This document shows, piece by piece, positions 1 to 8,659 of a stretch of 64,000 nucleotides of DNA. The notes beneath the pieces were generated by a model. It worked only from the letters and a program-made list of their open reading frames with translations, ran no database searches and was not told where the DNA came from. The first letter of the stretch is position 1, and every line of letters begins with the position of its first letter. A program made the translations under genes and the position numbers. This DNA comes from DSYU01 sp963827605 (GTDB lineage: Bacteria > Chloroflexota > Anaerolineae > Anaerolineales > Anaerolineaceae): contig CAWHBK010000001.1 of the NCBI GenBank assembly GCA_963827605.1, positions 682,001-746,000 on the forward strand. Direction: 5' to 3'.

Positions 1-1229
1 GACCAGTGGGCAGCCATAATGAAAGGCGACGAATCATACGCTGGCGCGCGCTCCTATTACCGGCTGGCCGAGGCAATGAAGGAAATTTTTGGCTTCGAAT
101 ATTTTGTACCCACCCACCAGGGTCGCGCCGCCGAAAATATCCTCACCGCGGTCCTGGTCCGTCCGGGTATGTTTGTACCTTCGAATATGCATTTCGATAC
201 CACCGACGCCAACATCCGCGCGCGCGGCGGGCGTCCCGACCAACCTGGTCATTCAAGAAGCGTATGATCCTACCATCCGCCACCCCTTCAAAGGGAATAT
301 GGACATTGCCCGCCTGCGCGAATTTATCGAAAAGACCGGGCCAGAGAAAATTCCCTTTGGGTACGCTGACCGTCACAAACAACGCCGGCGGTGGGCAGCC
401 GGTGTCGATGGAAAACATCCGCGCGGTCTCGCAGACCTATCACGAATTCGGCATCCCCTTCTTTATCGATGCCTGCCGGTATGCCGAAAATGCTTACTTT
501 ATCAAGCAGCGCGAGCCCGGCTATGCGAATAAGAGCCACCCTGGAAATCGCCCACGAAATGTTCCGCCTGGCCGATGGCGCTTTTATGAGCGCAAAGAAA
601 GATGCCCTGGTTAATATCGGCGGGTTCCTGGCCATGCGCTCGCAGGAGCTGTTTCAGAAGGTATCCAACGAGCTGATCCTGCGCGAAGGCTTTCCGACCT
701 ATGGCGGTTTGGCCGGGCGCGACCTGGAAGCCATGGCCGTCGGCTTGTGGGAAGGGTCTGGACCCCGCCTACCTGGCCTACCGCCTGGGGCAGACGCGCC
801 TACTTTGCCCAGCGCCTGATCGATGCCGGGATTCCCATCGTCGAACCGGCCGGCGGGCATGCCATTTACCTGGATGCCGGTCGCCTGCTGCCCCATATCC
901 CCCACGCCGAATTCCCCGGGCAGGCACTGGCTGCGGCGCTCTACCTGGAAGGCTGTGTGCGCGGGGTTGAGATTGGCTCGGTGATGTTTGCCCATCCAGA
1001 CCCTGACACCGGCGAGATGCTTTATCCACAGCTCGAGCTGGTCCGCCTGGCGCTTCCCCGGCGCGTGTATACCCAGAGCCATCTGGATTATGTGGTCAAT
1101 ACCATCGTTAGCCTGGCGAATAAGCGCGACCAGCTGCACGGGTACCGCTTATCCTACGCCCCCCAACTCTTACGCCATTTTACCGCCCGTTTCGAGCCGC
1201 TTGTAATTTCCTGGGGCAAAGGCAGCTGA
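1..1229 (+). CDS. tnaA: Tryptophanase (5' partial, five frame breaks)
   Basis: PLP-dependent beta-eliminating lyase that splits L-tryptophan into indole, pyruvate and ammonia. The window opens inside the gene, so roughly the first 50 residues are missing. Pieces in successive frames join into one protein with PTHQGR, NNAGGGQPVS, FIKQRE, the PLP-lysine motif SAKKDA, EGFPTYGGL, DAGRLLPHIP and a C-terminal RHFTARF. Tryptophanase is preferred over tyrosine phenol-lyase because FDTT and VEIGS carry the Asp and Ile that tyrosine phenol-lyase replaces with Thr and Arg. LVNIGGF and GLAGRD are shared with the sister enzyme. Frame breaks lie near 228, 360, 532, 755 and 798, each fitting one extra G or C. 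It is either a decaying gene or poor sequence near a contig edge; the residues themselves look well conserved. Confidence 0.8.
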
Positions 1230-1265
1230 ACGTCTGGAGAAATACAGCCTCTCAGCACAACGCGA

Positions 1266-1271
1266 TATAAT
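1266..1271 (+). promoter_or_regulatory. Possible -10 box upstream of the HExxH gene
   Basis: A perfect TATAAT lies between tnaA and the next gene, about 80 bases before its ATG. No convincing -35 hexamer is found 16-18 bases upstream, so this is a weak call. Confidence 0.3.
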
Positions 1272-1351
1272 ACCGTTATGCTATTTCGGTCAGTGCCGGG
1301 ACTGCTCAATCACTACACAAACCGTCGGAACTGCGCGTATAAAGACAGAAT

Positions 1352-2032
1352 ATGACGAATCGACCGATTAAGAATATCCGTTTGCAGTTTGCTCGTTGGG
1401 ACGATTTATTGGTTGAAGATCAGGCCCAGTTTATAGACTTCATGGGCGGTGATCCGCTGCGTGGTCAGGCACTTTATGAGCTTTACTTTTACTGGTACAA
1501 CATCCCCCACGAAATCGCCCACGTTCTGCGCACAATCTACAATCCGTCCGGTGGCAATGTTTGGGACCAGATATGGGAGGAAGAAACTGCGGTGAACCAA
1601 ATCGCGGTTTCCTATTGGCGCGCAAAGGGACAAAACATGCGCTTGCTCCAGCTGGAAAATGAGATCCAGCATGCATTAATGCATATCCCAGACCCTGTGC
1701 CGGCCAATGAAGATCGGGTCGTTTTTCTAAACCGGCACCACCACGATCTTTCCGATTCCGCCTCCTATGCGCACTACCAGTTCAACATGGTCCGCTATGC
1801 CCTGGCGCATCCACTGGATCTCTCGCAAGCGCTAAAAACACTTGTTTCTCCGCTGGCCAACGATGGCGCCACGATCCCACTTTCACCAGACTTTCCGCTT
1901 GACGAAGATTTGCCCTACCGGACAGTCGATGATATCCGGAAAACCCTGTATGCTTACGGCCTGCAGCTTCCAGAAGTCCAAATTATTTGCATGTACTCGC
2001 CTGCCCTGCAATTCGTTTTATGGGACGGCTGA
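1352..2032 (+). CDS. Hypothetical protein with HExxH metal-binding motif
   Basis: A 226-residue soluble protein with no signal peptide or membrane segment. IPHEIAHVLR at residues 51-60 is a classical HExxH zinc-protease motif, with metal-ligand candidates H53 and H57 and catalytic E54. An EEE cluster at 76-78, about 20 residues later, could give the third ligand as in gluzincin-type enzymes, and is followed by AVNQIAVSYW. I do not recognise the family. The gene lies alone between tnaA and the convergent mazG fusion, whose stop codon is only 8 bases away. No good ribosome binding site precedes the ATG, so the start is uncertain. A peptidase role is inferred from the motif only. Confidence 0.65.
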   Translation: MTNRPIKNIRLQFARWDDLLVEDQAQFIDFMGGDPLRGQALYELYFYWYNIPHEIAHVLRTIYNPSGGNVWDQIWEEETAVNQIAVSYWRAKGQNMRLLQLENEIQHALMHIPDPVPANEDRVVFLNRHHHDLSDSASYAHYQFNMVRYALAHPLDLSQALKTLVSPLANDGATIPLSPDFPLDEDLPYRTVDDIRKTLYAYGLQLPEVQIICMYSPALQFVLWDG

Positions 2033-2040
2033 TACCATAT

Positions 2041-3516
2041 CTATGGGAGATGCTTCGCTTCCTGCCAGAGGGCTTCCATTTCATCCAATGACAGCTCGGT
2101 CAATTTACGTCCCTGTGTTCGGGCAGAATGTTCAATATGGGCGAAACGCTGTCTGAAGCGCTGGTTGGCTTTCCGCATCACACCCTCGGCGTCCAGCTTG
2201 TTCCAGCGTACCAGGTTGACCGCGGCGAAAAGCAAATCCCCCAACTCCATCTCGCGCTCTTCTGGTTCGTTGGCGGCTTCCACCTCGCCCCATTCTTCCA
2301 TAAATTTGGCGATTACACCATCGATGCTGGGCCAGTCGAAGCCCACGTGCGCCGCGCGGTCCTGGTATTCCTGAGCCTGCATGAGCGCCGGGAGCGCCTT
2401 GGGCAGCTCATCCAGGATACCCTTCGGTTTTTCCTTCTCCTTGCCTTTCGCCTTCCGCTCGGCAGCCTTCAGGTTTTCCCAATTCTTCAGCACGCCGGAT
2501 GTGCCATCCACCTGCACCTCGCCAAAAACGTGCGGGTGTCGATAGACAATCTTTTGTGAGATGCCCTGTACCACTTCAGCAAAACTAAAGTCCCCATCTT
2601 CACTGGCAATTTGGGAAAGCATCACCACGATCAAAAGCAGATCGCCCAGCTCTTCGCGGAAGCCGTTCACATCGCCGCTCTCTAAAGCAGAAAGGGCTTC
2701 ATAGGTTTCCTCCAGCAGGTAAGGGCCAAGGGTCTGTTGGGTCTGCTCGCGGTCCCACGGGCAGCCGTCCGGCGCGCGCAGGTGCGCGACAATCTCTTGA
2801 AAACCCTCCACCGCCATATCCGGTGCCAGCGGCGGCAGATACAACGAGGTCAGCAGGCCCACTTGCTGGCTGCGGTCAATTTCATAAAGCTGTAAATCTT
2901 CCACCACCTGCATGTCCGTCCCCGCGGCGTGCACCAGGCGAACCGGGTGCATATCCGGGTACACCGCATTCAGCGTCAGCTTGACGTCCGCGGCCACTTC
3001 CCGAGAGTAGATCTGCGCCACCAGCGCGGGTTGGTCCGGCGGAAAAGGCGGGGTGTGCAGGTTCGCCAGCTCCAGCGCATCCACCAGCGCGGTGCGCGGA
3101 AACGGGTCGATGCCCAGCGCGGAAAAGGTCGGCTCGATGAAACTCAAGCCCTCGATCACCCGCACAGGCAGGCCTTGCTCGCGGGCGCGCCGGGCAATCT
3201 CCGGGCAGGTGGCCTCAGCCACAAACGGGTGCCCTGGAACGGCATAGGTTACTCCGCCCGGCCGCTGGCCCAGCTCCAGCACCCGCGTGATGATTTTCTC
3301 GTAGACCTCTTCGAACTTCTCGCTCGTTTCATACAGCTCGTCAAATGAGAATACCGCTAAATCCTTGGGAAAGCCGTCTATCGTGGGGTGCTGGCGCGTG
3401 CGTACATAGATTTCGGAGATTTCTGCCAGCCACTGCCATGCCTGGCGGGTGAGCAAATCCGCGCTGCCCGGGCCTAACCCGAGAAGAACGATGCCTGTAT
3501 TTGTTTGATTATTCAT
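2041..3516 (-). CDS. mazG: Tetrapyrrole methylase / MazG nucleotide pyrophosphohydrolase fusion
   Basis: A 491-residue two-domain protein of the YabN type. Residues 8-220 form a tetrapyrrole (corrin/porphyrin) methylase-like domain with the GLGPGS nucleotide-binding loop and AVPGHPF. From about residue 234 follows a MazG domain starting at GFQEIVAHLR, with CPWD and the Mg-binding pattern EETYE (269-273) and EELGD (288-292), and a second helical repeat. MazG hydrolyses (d)NTPs to NMP and PPi and removes aberrant nucleotides; the methylase half has no agreed substrate in such fusions. The ATG at 3516 is chosen because it starts the conserved N-terminus and has AGGA upstream; the open frame continues 49 codons further without homology. 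A promoter lies just upstream. Confidence 0.88.
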   Translation of the reverse strand: MNNQTNTGIVLLGLGPGSADLLTRQAWQWLAEISEIYVRTRQHPTIDGFPKDLAVFSFDELYETSEKFEEVYEKIITRVLELGQRPGGVTYAVPGHPFVAEATCPEIARRAREQGLPVRVIEGLSFIEPTFSALGIDPFPRTALVDALELANLHTPPFPPDQPALVAQIYSREVAADVKLTLNAVYPDMHPVRLVHAAGTDMQVVEDLQLYEIDRSQQVGLLTSLYLPPLAPDMAVEGFQEIVAHLRAPDGCPWDREQTQQTLGPYLLEETYEALSALESGDVNGFREELGDLLLIVVMLSQIASEDGDFSFAEVVQGISQKIVYRHPHVFGEVQVDGTSGVLKNWENLKAAERKAKGKEKEKPKGILDELPKALPALMQAQEYQDRAAHVGFDWPSIDGVIAKFMEEWGEVEAANEPEEREMELGDLLFAAVNLVRWNKLDAEGVMRKANQRFRQRFAHIEHSARTQGRKLTELSLDEMEALWQEAKHLP

Positions 3517-3546
3517 TACGCTTCCTGTCCTTTTCAATATCGCTCT

Positions 3547-3575
3547 ATTATATTCGCCCGGTAGGGTTTGAACAA
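3547..3575 (-). promoter_or_regulatory. Promoter of the mazG fusion gene
   Basis: On the minus strand a perfect TATAAT (3547-3552) is spaced 17 bases from TTGTTC (3570-3575), which matches only the first half of a -35 box. The start codon is at 3516, giving a short leader with the ribosome binding site. Confidence 0.55.
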
Positions 3576-3637
3576 CATCGCCAGGAGTGAATCTTCCAAC
3601 TGTAAACTGACGACTGATAACTTCTCCCCAAACGAAA

Positions 3638-3660
3638 CAGCCCCACTGTACATGGGGCTG
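3638..3660 (-). terminator. Hairpin ending the ribosomal protein operon
   Basis: An 8-bp perfect stem (CAGCCCCA / TGGGGCTG, 7-base loop) lies about 30 bases beyond the rpsI stop. On the minus strand it is followed by TTTCGTTT, a weak U-tract; on the plus strand by GTTTTTATT. It fits a terminator for truA-rplM-rpsI. Confidence 0.6.
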
Positions 3661-3692
3661 CACGTTTTTATTCGTAACCAGACCAAAACGAA

Positions 3693-4089
3693 TTAACGCT
3701 TGGTGTAGGTTGGGGCCTTGCGGGCGCGCTTGAGACCAGGCTTCTTGCGCTCTTTGACGCGCGGGTCGCGGGTCAGGAAGCCACCCTTGCGCATCAGCGG
3801 ACCATTATCAGCCGACATTTTAACCAGCGCGCGGGCCATGCCCAGCTGCACTGCATCTGTCTGACCGGTAACCCCGCCGCCCTTCACCATAACGGTGATG
3901 TCTAGCGTGGCGCGATCTTGCCCTGCGGCTGTTACTGGTTCCATAATCGATTTCAATGTCACCCACGCGGGTGAAGTAAGCTTCAGCGGCCTTTTCATTA
4001 ACAATGAAACGCCCCGAGCCGCTCATCACTCGAACGCGAGCACTCGATTCCTTGCGACGGCCAATGCCTTCATAATACTGAACGGACAT
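3693..4089 (-). CDS. rpsI: Ribosomal protein S9 (one frame break)
   Basis: Small-subunit protein S9, whose C-terminal tail reaches the P-site tRNA. The N-terminal piece (YYEGIGRRKESSARVR) and the C-terminal piece (KGGGVTGQTDAVQLGMARAL, then a basic end closing in KAPTYTKR) lie in two frames. The total length is 3n+1, and removing one base near 3944, in a GATTAT context, gives a normal S9 of about 131 residues. It follows rplM with a 5-base gap. Likely a sequence error rather than a broken gene, since S9 is needed for normal translation. Confidence 0.93.
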
Positions 4090-4094
4090 AATAC

Positions 4095-4532
4095 CTACGC
4101 TCCTTCAACAGTATGCGGGTTCTGAGCAGCGTGCGGGTGCTCATTGCCAGCATAAATCTTCAAACGCTTGATGATCTGTCGGCCAACGGTATTATGGGGA
4201 AGCATGCCCCACACCGCCGCGCGGATCACCCGATCTGGGCGATTTTTCATCTGATCGCGCAGGCTGGTGGTCTTTAGGCCACCCGGGTAATTCGAGTGAT
4301 GATAATAGTTTTTCTCATCCAGGCGCTTGCCAGTAATCTTCAGCCGGCTGGCATTGATCACGATCACAAAGTCGCCCATTTCCACACCCGGGGTAAAGGT
4401 CGGCTTGTGTTTCCCGAGCAGGTACCCTGCAATCTGGGTAGCCAGCCGGCCGATGCCCTGGTCCGCGGCATCCATCAGAATCCATTCGGCTTCTGGTGTG
4501 CCCTTTATAATGAAAGTCTTATCTACTGCCAT
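4095..4532 (-). CDS. rplM: Ribosomal protein L13
   Basis: Large-subunit protein L13, 145 residues, the usual length. Recognised by WILMDAADQGIGRLAT at the N-terminus, LLGKHKPTFTPG, the KLYYHHSNYPGG-like segment (KNYYHHSNYPGG) and AVWGMLPHN. It sits between truA and rpsI, the order also seen in Bacillus, and probably shares their transcript. Confidence 0.97.
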   Translation of the reverse strand: MAVDKTFIIKGTPEAEWILMDAADQGIGRLATQIAGYLLGKHKPTFTPGVEMGDFVIVINASRLKITGKRLDEKNYYHHSNYPGGLKTTSLRDQMKNRPDRVIRAAVWGMLPHNTVGRQIIKRLKIYAGNEHPHAAQNPHTVEGA

Positions 4533-4600
4533 AATTTCTCACCTTACTGCAAGGTATTTCTGCCTGATAACGAATTGTTTTCTTCTCAGGAAGCTGTCTC

Positions 4601-5383
4601 TCACATCGAGAGACCGCTATCCTCCATAACCCGACCAGCATACTGCACTTCTTTCAAAATTAGACCCTGTGGCGGTGCCAGCCCCGGAACCAGTTTCGCC
4701 GCTGAAGGCGTGGTCAACGCTTCTTGCATGGCTTCCAGGCTCACCCGCTGCCGCCCCACCATCATCTGCACAAACACGATCCTGCGCACCATGTGGTAAA
4801 GAAAAGCGTTAGCAGTCACTTCAAAACGCAACAGGTTTTCTTCTTGTTGCTGCCATCCTGCCTGGAACACCGTGCGGATCGTGCTGCCCCCGGGCCGTTG
4901 AGGGGTACCAAAGGCGGCAAAATCATATGTCCCATGCAAAAGGCTGGCGGCGGCTTGCAGGCTTTCAATCTCACAAGGTGGCCACAGGCGCCAGGTATAG
5001 CGGCGTTGCAGTGGATCGCGCTGGGGAGCAAACTGTACCTGGTAGCGGTAGCAGCGAGCGGTTGCATCGTAACGCGGATGAAAATCCGCTGGAACGACCT
5101 CGATCGCATTGACCACCACGTCTTTTGGAAGGTTTGCATTCAGCGCGCGGCCCAAGTGCACAAGCCCGTGGGTCCACTCCAGGTCAAACGCGATCACGTG
5201 CCCGGAAGCATGTACACCGCTGTCCGTGCGTCCTGCCGAAAGGATGGTCTTACCCTGCCAGTTCAACTGGCGCAGGGCTGCCTCAACTTCAAGCTGGACT
5301 GTGCGCGCCTTTCCCTGGCGTTGAAAGCCAAAAAAGTGCGTGCCGTCGTAGGCTAAGGTAACTTTGTAACGTTCTATTCCCAT
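4601..5383 (-). CDS. truA: tRNA pseudouridine synthase A
   Basis: Converts U38-U40 of the tRNA anticodon stem-loop to pseudouridine. The protein has the N-terminal strand RYKVTLAYDGTHFFGFQRQ, the catalytic aspartate motif GRTDSGVHA, FHPRYDATARCYRY, and FLYHMVRRIV near the C-terminus. The ATG at 5383 matches the family N-terminus and gives 260 residues. An in-frame ATG at 5413, 11 bases after the rplQ stop, would add ten residues and is possible; neither has a strong Shine-Dalgarno. Downstream of rplQ and upstream of rplM, so probably part of the alpha operon transcript. Confidence 0.93.
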   Translation of the reverse strand: MGIERYKVTLAYDGTHFFGFQRQGKARTVQLEVEAALRQLNWQGKTILSAGRTDSGVHASGHVIAFDLEWTHGLVHLGRALNANLPKDVVVNAIEVVPADFHPRYDATARCYRYQVQFAPQRDPLQRRYTWRLWPPCEIESLQAAASLLHGTYDFAAFGTPQRPGGSTIRTVFQAGWQQQEENLLRFEVTANAFLYHMVRRIVFVQMMVGRQRVSLEAMQEALTTPSAAKLVPGLAPPQGLILKEVQYAGRVMEDSGLSM

Positions 5384-5423
5384 CCGGTCAACATCCCCGG
5401 AGAGATCGTTCATGCTGGTCGTA

Positions 5424-5803
5424 TTAACCTTCAACCAGTTCGAGCAATACGATATCTGCGGCATCGCCCAGGCGCTGACCCATTTTCAGTATCCTGGTAT
5501 ACCCACCGTTGCGGTTGGCATAGCGCGGGGCCGATATCATCAAACAACTTGCGGACGGTATCTGGGTTCGACAGTCGAGCGGCAGCCAGCCGGCGCGCGT
5601 TCACCTTATCGGTGTCGGTGCCATTGCCGCTGTTGCGCGCCAGCGTAATCAGGCGCTCAGCATCCCCGCGGATGGCTTGCGCCTTTGTGCGGGTCGTGCG
5701 AATGCGCTCGTGCTCAAACAACTGGTTAATGAGATGTCCGCCGTAACGCGATCCGTTGATCTTTGGTACGACTAAGTTTAAAACCTGCTACCTGGTGTCG
5801 CAT
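5424..5803 (-). CDS. rplQ: Ribosomal protein L17 (two frame breaks)
   Basis: Large-subunit protein L17, near the exit tunnel. The start reads MRHQVAGFKLSRTKDQR, then an extra T near 5735 leads to a stop; the middle piece (FEHERIRTTRTKAQ) continues in the next frame, and an extra G near 5531 shifts it again before YANRNGGYTRIL and the end ELVEG at the TAA at 5424-5426. After removing both bases the gene codes for 125 residues, normal for L17. It follows rpoA closely, the conserved alpha-operon order. Confidence 0.92.
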
Positions 5804-5809
5804 AATTAC

Positions 5810-6775
5810 TTACTCCACAGTCTTTTCATCGTGCAGGAAACCTTTTTCCTGCATCTTCTGGCGCAACTCATCCAGGCTCTTTTCGCCAAAGTTGCGGATG
5901 GACATCACGGCTTCATCACCCTTTTCGAGCAGTTCCAGCACGTCGCCCACAGTGGTAATCCCGGTCCGCTTCAGCGAGTTGAACACCCGCACAGACAGGT
6001 CTAGGTTTTCGATCGGCGTTTCGGCTGCCTCACTGGTCAGGCGGCTGCCGGTAGGTTCTTTCTCGGTGCCAATAACCAGCGTTTCTTCCGTAATTCCGGC
6101 AACATAGCGCAGGTGATCGATGAGGATCTTCGAAGACATGCTCATTGCCTTTTCCGGGCTGATCGTGCCGTCCGTCCAAATTTCCATCACCAGGCGGTCA
6201 AAATTGGTGCTCTGCCCAACGCGGGCGGAACCTACCGTCCAGTTTACCCGGCGAACCGGGGAATAAATTGCATCCACCGGAAGCTCACCAATGGGCAAGC
6301 GACCGCTGCGCTCAGGGGCCGGGGAATAACCCCGCCCATGATCAACGGTCAGATCGATTTCCAGCCGGGTGTTGGGATCATCCACCGTGAACAGGTACAG
6401 TTCTGGGTTGACGATTTCCACTTCGGCCGGAGTCTGAATATCTGCCGCGGTAACGACACCTTCACCCCGGACATCCAGGTGTAAATGAGCCGTGTCAACA
6501 TCGTGCAGAATCAGGCGCAGTTGCTTCACTTGCAACATCACCTGGATGACGTCCTCACGTACCCCAGGGATATCGCTGAACTCATGTAACACATCCGTAA
6601 CGCGGATGGATGACACTGCTGCGCCTTCAAGAGACGATAGCAGGATTCGACGCAGCGCATTACCTAGGGTGATGCCATACCCACGTTCAAGAGGGCTGAT
6701 AACAAATTTGCCATAGTTGCGAGCTTCAGCTTCCCGCTCAACTTTCGGTGTTACCATGTTACTAAGAGCAGCCAC
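5810..6775 (-). CDS. rpoA: RNA polymerase alpha subunit
   Basis: Alpha subunit, 321 residues, intact. The N-terminal assembly domain has FVISPLERGYGITLGNALRRILLSS and GAAVSSIRV. The C-terminal domain (from about residue 250) has the helix-hairpin-helix segment with TPIENLDLSVRVFNSLKR, TTVGDVLEL and RNFGEKSLDEL, used for UP-element and activator contacts. Start is the GTG at 6775, chosen because AAGGGGTG lies 6 bases upstream; an ATG six codons later is the alternative. Between rpsD and rplQ as usual. Confidence 0.97.
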   Translation of the reverse strand: MAALSNMVTPKVEREAEARNYGKFVISPLERGYGITLGNALRRILLSSLEGAAVSSIRVTDVLHEFSDIPGVREDVIQVMLQVKQLRLILHDVDTAHLHLDVRGEGVVTAADIQTPAEVEIVNPELYLFTVDDPNTRLEIDLTVDHGRGYSPAPERSGRLPIGELPVDAIYSPVRRVNWTVGSARVGQSTNFDRLVMEIWTDGTISPEKAMSMSSKILIDHLRYVAGITEETLVIGTEKEPTGSRLTSEAAETPIENLDLSVRVFNSLKRTGITTVGDVLELLEKGDEAVMSIRNFGEKSLDELRQKMQEKGFLHDEKTVE

Positions 6776-6859
6776 GATTCACCCCTTCCAGGCATTTTCC
6801 TTGTGGATACTGCCTGACTTGCGGATGCTTAGCGTCTTCTGACGCTGGCGTCCACGGGA

Positions 6860-7498
6860 TTAGCGCGAGTAATACTCGACAATCAATTGCTCGTTCAAGT
6901 TGCCATCAATTTCGGCGCGTTCGGGCAGGCGCAGGATGCGGCCATACAGGCCTTTCGCATCGCGCTCCAGCCAAAGGGGAGAAACACGCTTCTCAGCAAC
7001 ATCAACAACATCTTTCCAATAAGTATTTTTGCGCGATGTTTCTTCAACCGTGACCACATCACCGGGTCGAAGGATCATCGAAGGGATGTCGGCTTTGTGA
7101 CCATTGACCTGCAAGTGGCCATGGTTGACTAACTGGCGCGCCTGCGCGCGGTCGCCCGCGAAACCCAGCCGGTATACAACATTATCCAGGCGGGTTTCGA
7201 GCGTTTGCAGCAGGGTCAAACCAGTCAGACCACGCACACCTGCTGCGATACCAAAGTATCGGCGGAACTGGCGCTCGAAAACACCATATACGCGGCGAGC
7301 CTTCTGCTTGGCGCGCAGCTGGCGAGCGAAGTCTGATTCGCGCTCCACGCGTCCTTGCCGTCCACGGCCATGCATGCCAGGGGCAAAACCACGCTTTTCA
7401 AACGAGCACTTAGCAGTGTAGCAACGCTCAGCCTTCAAAAATAGTTTTTCACCTTCTCGCCGGCAAAGTTTGCAAACCGGACCAATATACCTTCCCAT
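6860..7498 (-). CDS. rpsD: Ribosomal protein S4 (zinc-binding type)
   Basis: Primary 16S rRNA-binding protein that nucleates 30S assembly, 212 residues. The N-terminus has the four cysteines of the zinc-binding form: CKLC at 9-12, then Cys at 26 and 31 in the segment ERCYTAKC. The S4 RNA-binding domain follows (LETRLDNVVYRLGFA, RQLVNHGHLQVNG). S4 often represses its own operon in other bacteria; no such site was identified here. Confidence 0.97.
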   Translation of the reverse strand: MGRYIGPVCKLCRREGEKLFLKAERCYTAKCSFEKRGFAPGMHGRGRQGRVERESDFARQLRAKQKARRVYGVFERQFRRYFGIAAGVRGLTGLTLLQTLETRLDNVVYRLGFAGDRAQARQLVNHGHLQVNGHKADIPSMILRPGDVVTVEETSRKNTYWKDVVDVAEKRVSPLWLERDAKGLYGRILRLPERAEIDGNLNEQLIVEYYSR

Positions 7499-7513
7499 AG
7501 GTTCCCTCTCTTA

Positions 7514-7918
7514 TTACACGCGGCGTTTCTTAGGCGGCCGGCAGCCATTATGCGGTACCGGAGTAATATCGGAAATCGAGCGCACACGAACGCCCATCGA
7601 TTGGACAGCCCGGATGGCCGACTCGCGACCTGGGCCGGGGCCCTTGACAATCAAATCTGCTTCTTGCAAACCCATCGACATAGCTGTCTTCACAGCCTGT
7701 TCAGCGGCCAGGCGCGCTGCAAACGGAGTACTCTTACGAGAACCTTTGTAGCCAGCCGAGCCGGAGCTTCCCCAGCAAATCGTATTTCCATGCGGGTCAG
7801 TGATGGTCACGATCGTGTTATTGAAAGAAGCATAAACATGTATCTGCCCAGAAGTCAGGCTTCGCTTGACCTTTTTTGTCGAAGCGGCGCGACGCGTCGA
7901 GCGTACGTTTTGTGCCAT
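7514..7918 (-). CDS. rpsK: Ribosomal protein S11
   Basis: Platform protein of the 30S subunit, 134 residues. Shows HVYASFNNTIVTITD, WGSSGSAGYKGSRKSTPFAA, GPGPGRESAIRAVQ and the end PHNGCRPPKKRRV. The gap to rpsM upstream is 122 bases, wider than its neighbours, and holds only a weak 5-bp GGGGA/TCCCC stem. Confidence 0.97.
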   Translation of the reverse strand: MAQNVRSTRRAASTKKVKRSLTSGQIHVYASFNNTIVTITDPHGNTICWGSSGSAGYKGSRKSTPFAARLAAEQAVKTAMSMGLQEADLIVKGPGPGRESAIRAVQSMGVRVRSISDITPVPHNGCRPPKKRRV

Positions 7919-8040
7919 AAATTCCTCGCTATCAACCTCTCAAAATCATTACGACAAATCCATAACCCGGCCCAAGAAAGTGATCAGGCAGCCGCGGGGA
8001 GAGAAGGAAGGTCCCCACCCGGTCACCTCTTGGACAGAGA

Positions 8041-8427
8041 TTATTTCTTTCCACCTCGGCGGCGTCCGCGACCGGCAACGGTCTTCTTCGGACCCTTGCG
8101 CGTGCGCGAATTGGTTTTCGTGCGCTGGCCATGCACCGGTAGGTTCCGGCGATGACGCATGCCACGATAGCAGCCAATTTCTACCAACCGCTTAATGTTC
8201 ATCTGAACTTCGCGGCGTAAGTCGCCTTCAACTTTAAAACTGCGACCGATGAACTCGCGCAGCGCGTTTACCTCAGACTCGCTCAAATCTTTCACCCGGA
8301 TATCGGGAGAAACGTTGGTCGAAGCCAGGATTGCACGTGCGCGCGTCGGGCCAATACCAAAAATGTAGGTCAGGCCAATTTCAACCCGCTTATTACGCGG
8401 AAGATCAACACCTTCAATTCTTGCCAT
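8041..8427 (-). CDS. rpsM: Ribosomal protein S13
   Basis: Head protein of the 30S subunit that contacts L5 and P-site tRNA; 128 residues. Starts MARIEGVDLPRNKRVEIGLTY, followed by the helix-hairpin-helix GIGPTRARAIL, GCYRGMRHRRNLPVHGQRTKTN and a basic C-terminal tail ending RGRRRGGKK. It follows rpmJ by 6 bases. Confidence 0.97.
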   Translation of the reverse strand: MARIEGVDLPRNKRVEIGLTYIFGIGPTRARAILASTNVSPDIRVKDLSESEVNALREFIGRSFKVEGDLRREVQMNIKRLVEIGCYRGMRHRRNLPVHGQRTKTNSRTRKGPKKTVAGRGRRRGGKK

Positions 8428-8433
8428 TGTATC

Positions 8434-8547
8434 TTATCCCTGTCGCTGTTTGTGCTTTGGGTTTTCACAGATTACGAACAAAACGCCTTTGCGTCGAACA
8501 ATCTTGCATTTCGCGCAACGTTTACGAATGGATGGGGATACTCTCAT
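8434..8547 (-). CDS. rpmJ: Ribosomal protein L36
   Basis: The smallest 50S protein, 37 residues. Translation of the minus strand gives MRVSPSIRKRCAKCKIVRRK, then a segment ending CENPKHKQRQG. It has the zinc ribbon ligands: two Cys in CAKC, one Cys and one His in CENPKH. The ATG at 8545-8547 is preceded by GGAGAAGG. It lies between map and rpsM with no infA gene between map and rpmJ. Confidence 0.95.
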   Translation of the reverse strand: MRVSPSIRKRCAKCKIVRRKGVLFVICENPKHKQRQG

Positions 8548-8659
8548 GACACCTTCTCCTCGAATTCAAACACGATAATTGCATTTGACACTTACACTCG
8601 AGTTCGTTCTTATGATTTGAGTTAAGCGACCAAAGCTTTGATTATACACACTTTTCTTA

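Noticed and set aside
8548..8659. Possible infA between map and rpmJ
   Set aside because: Translations of both strands show no IF-1 motif, and the gap is too short for its roughly 72 codons.
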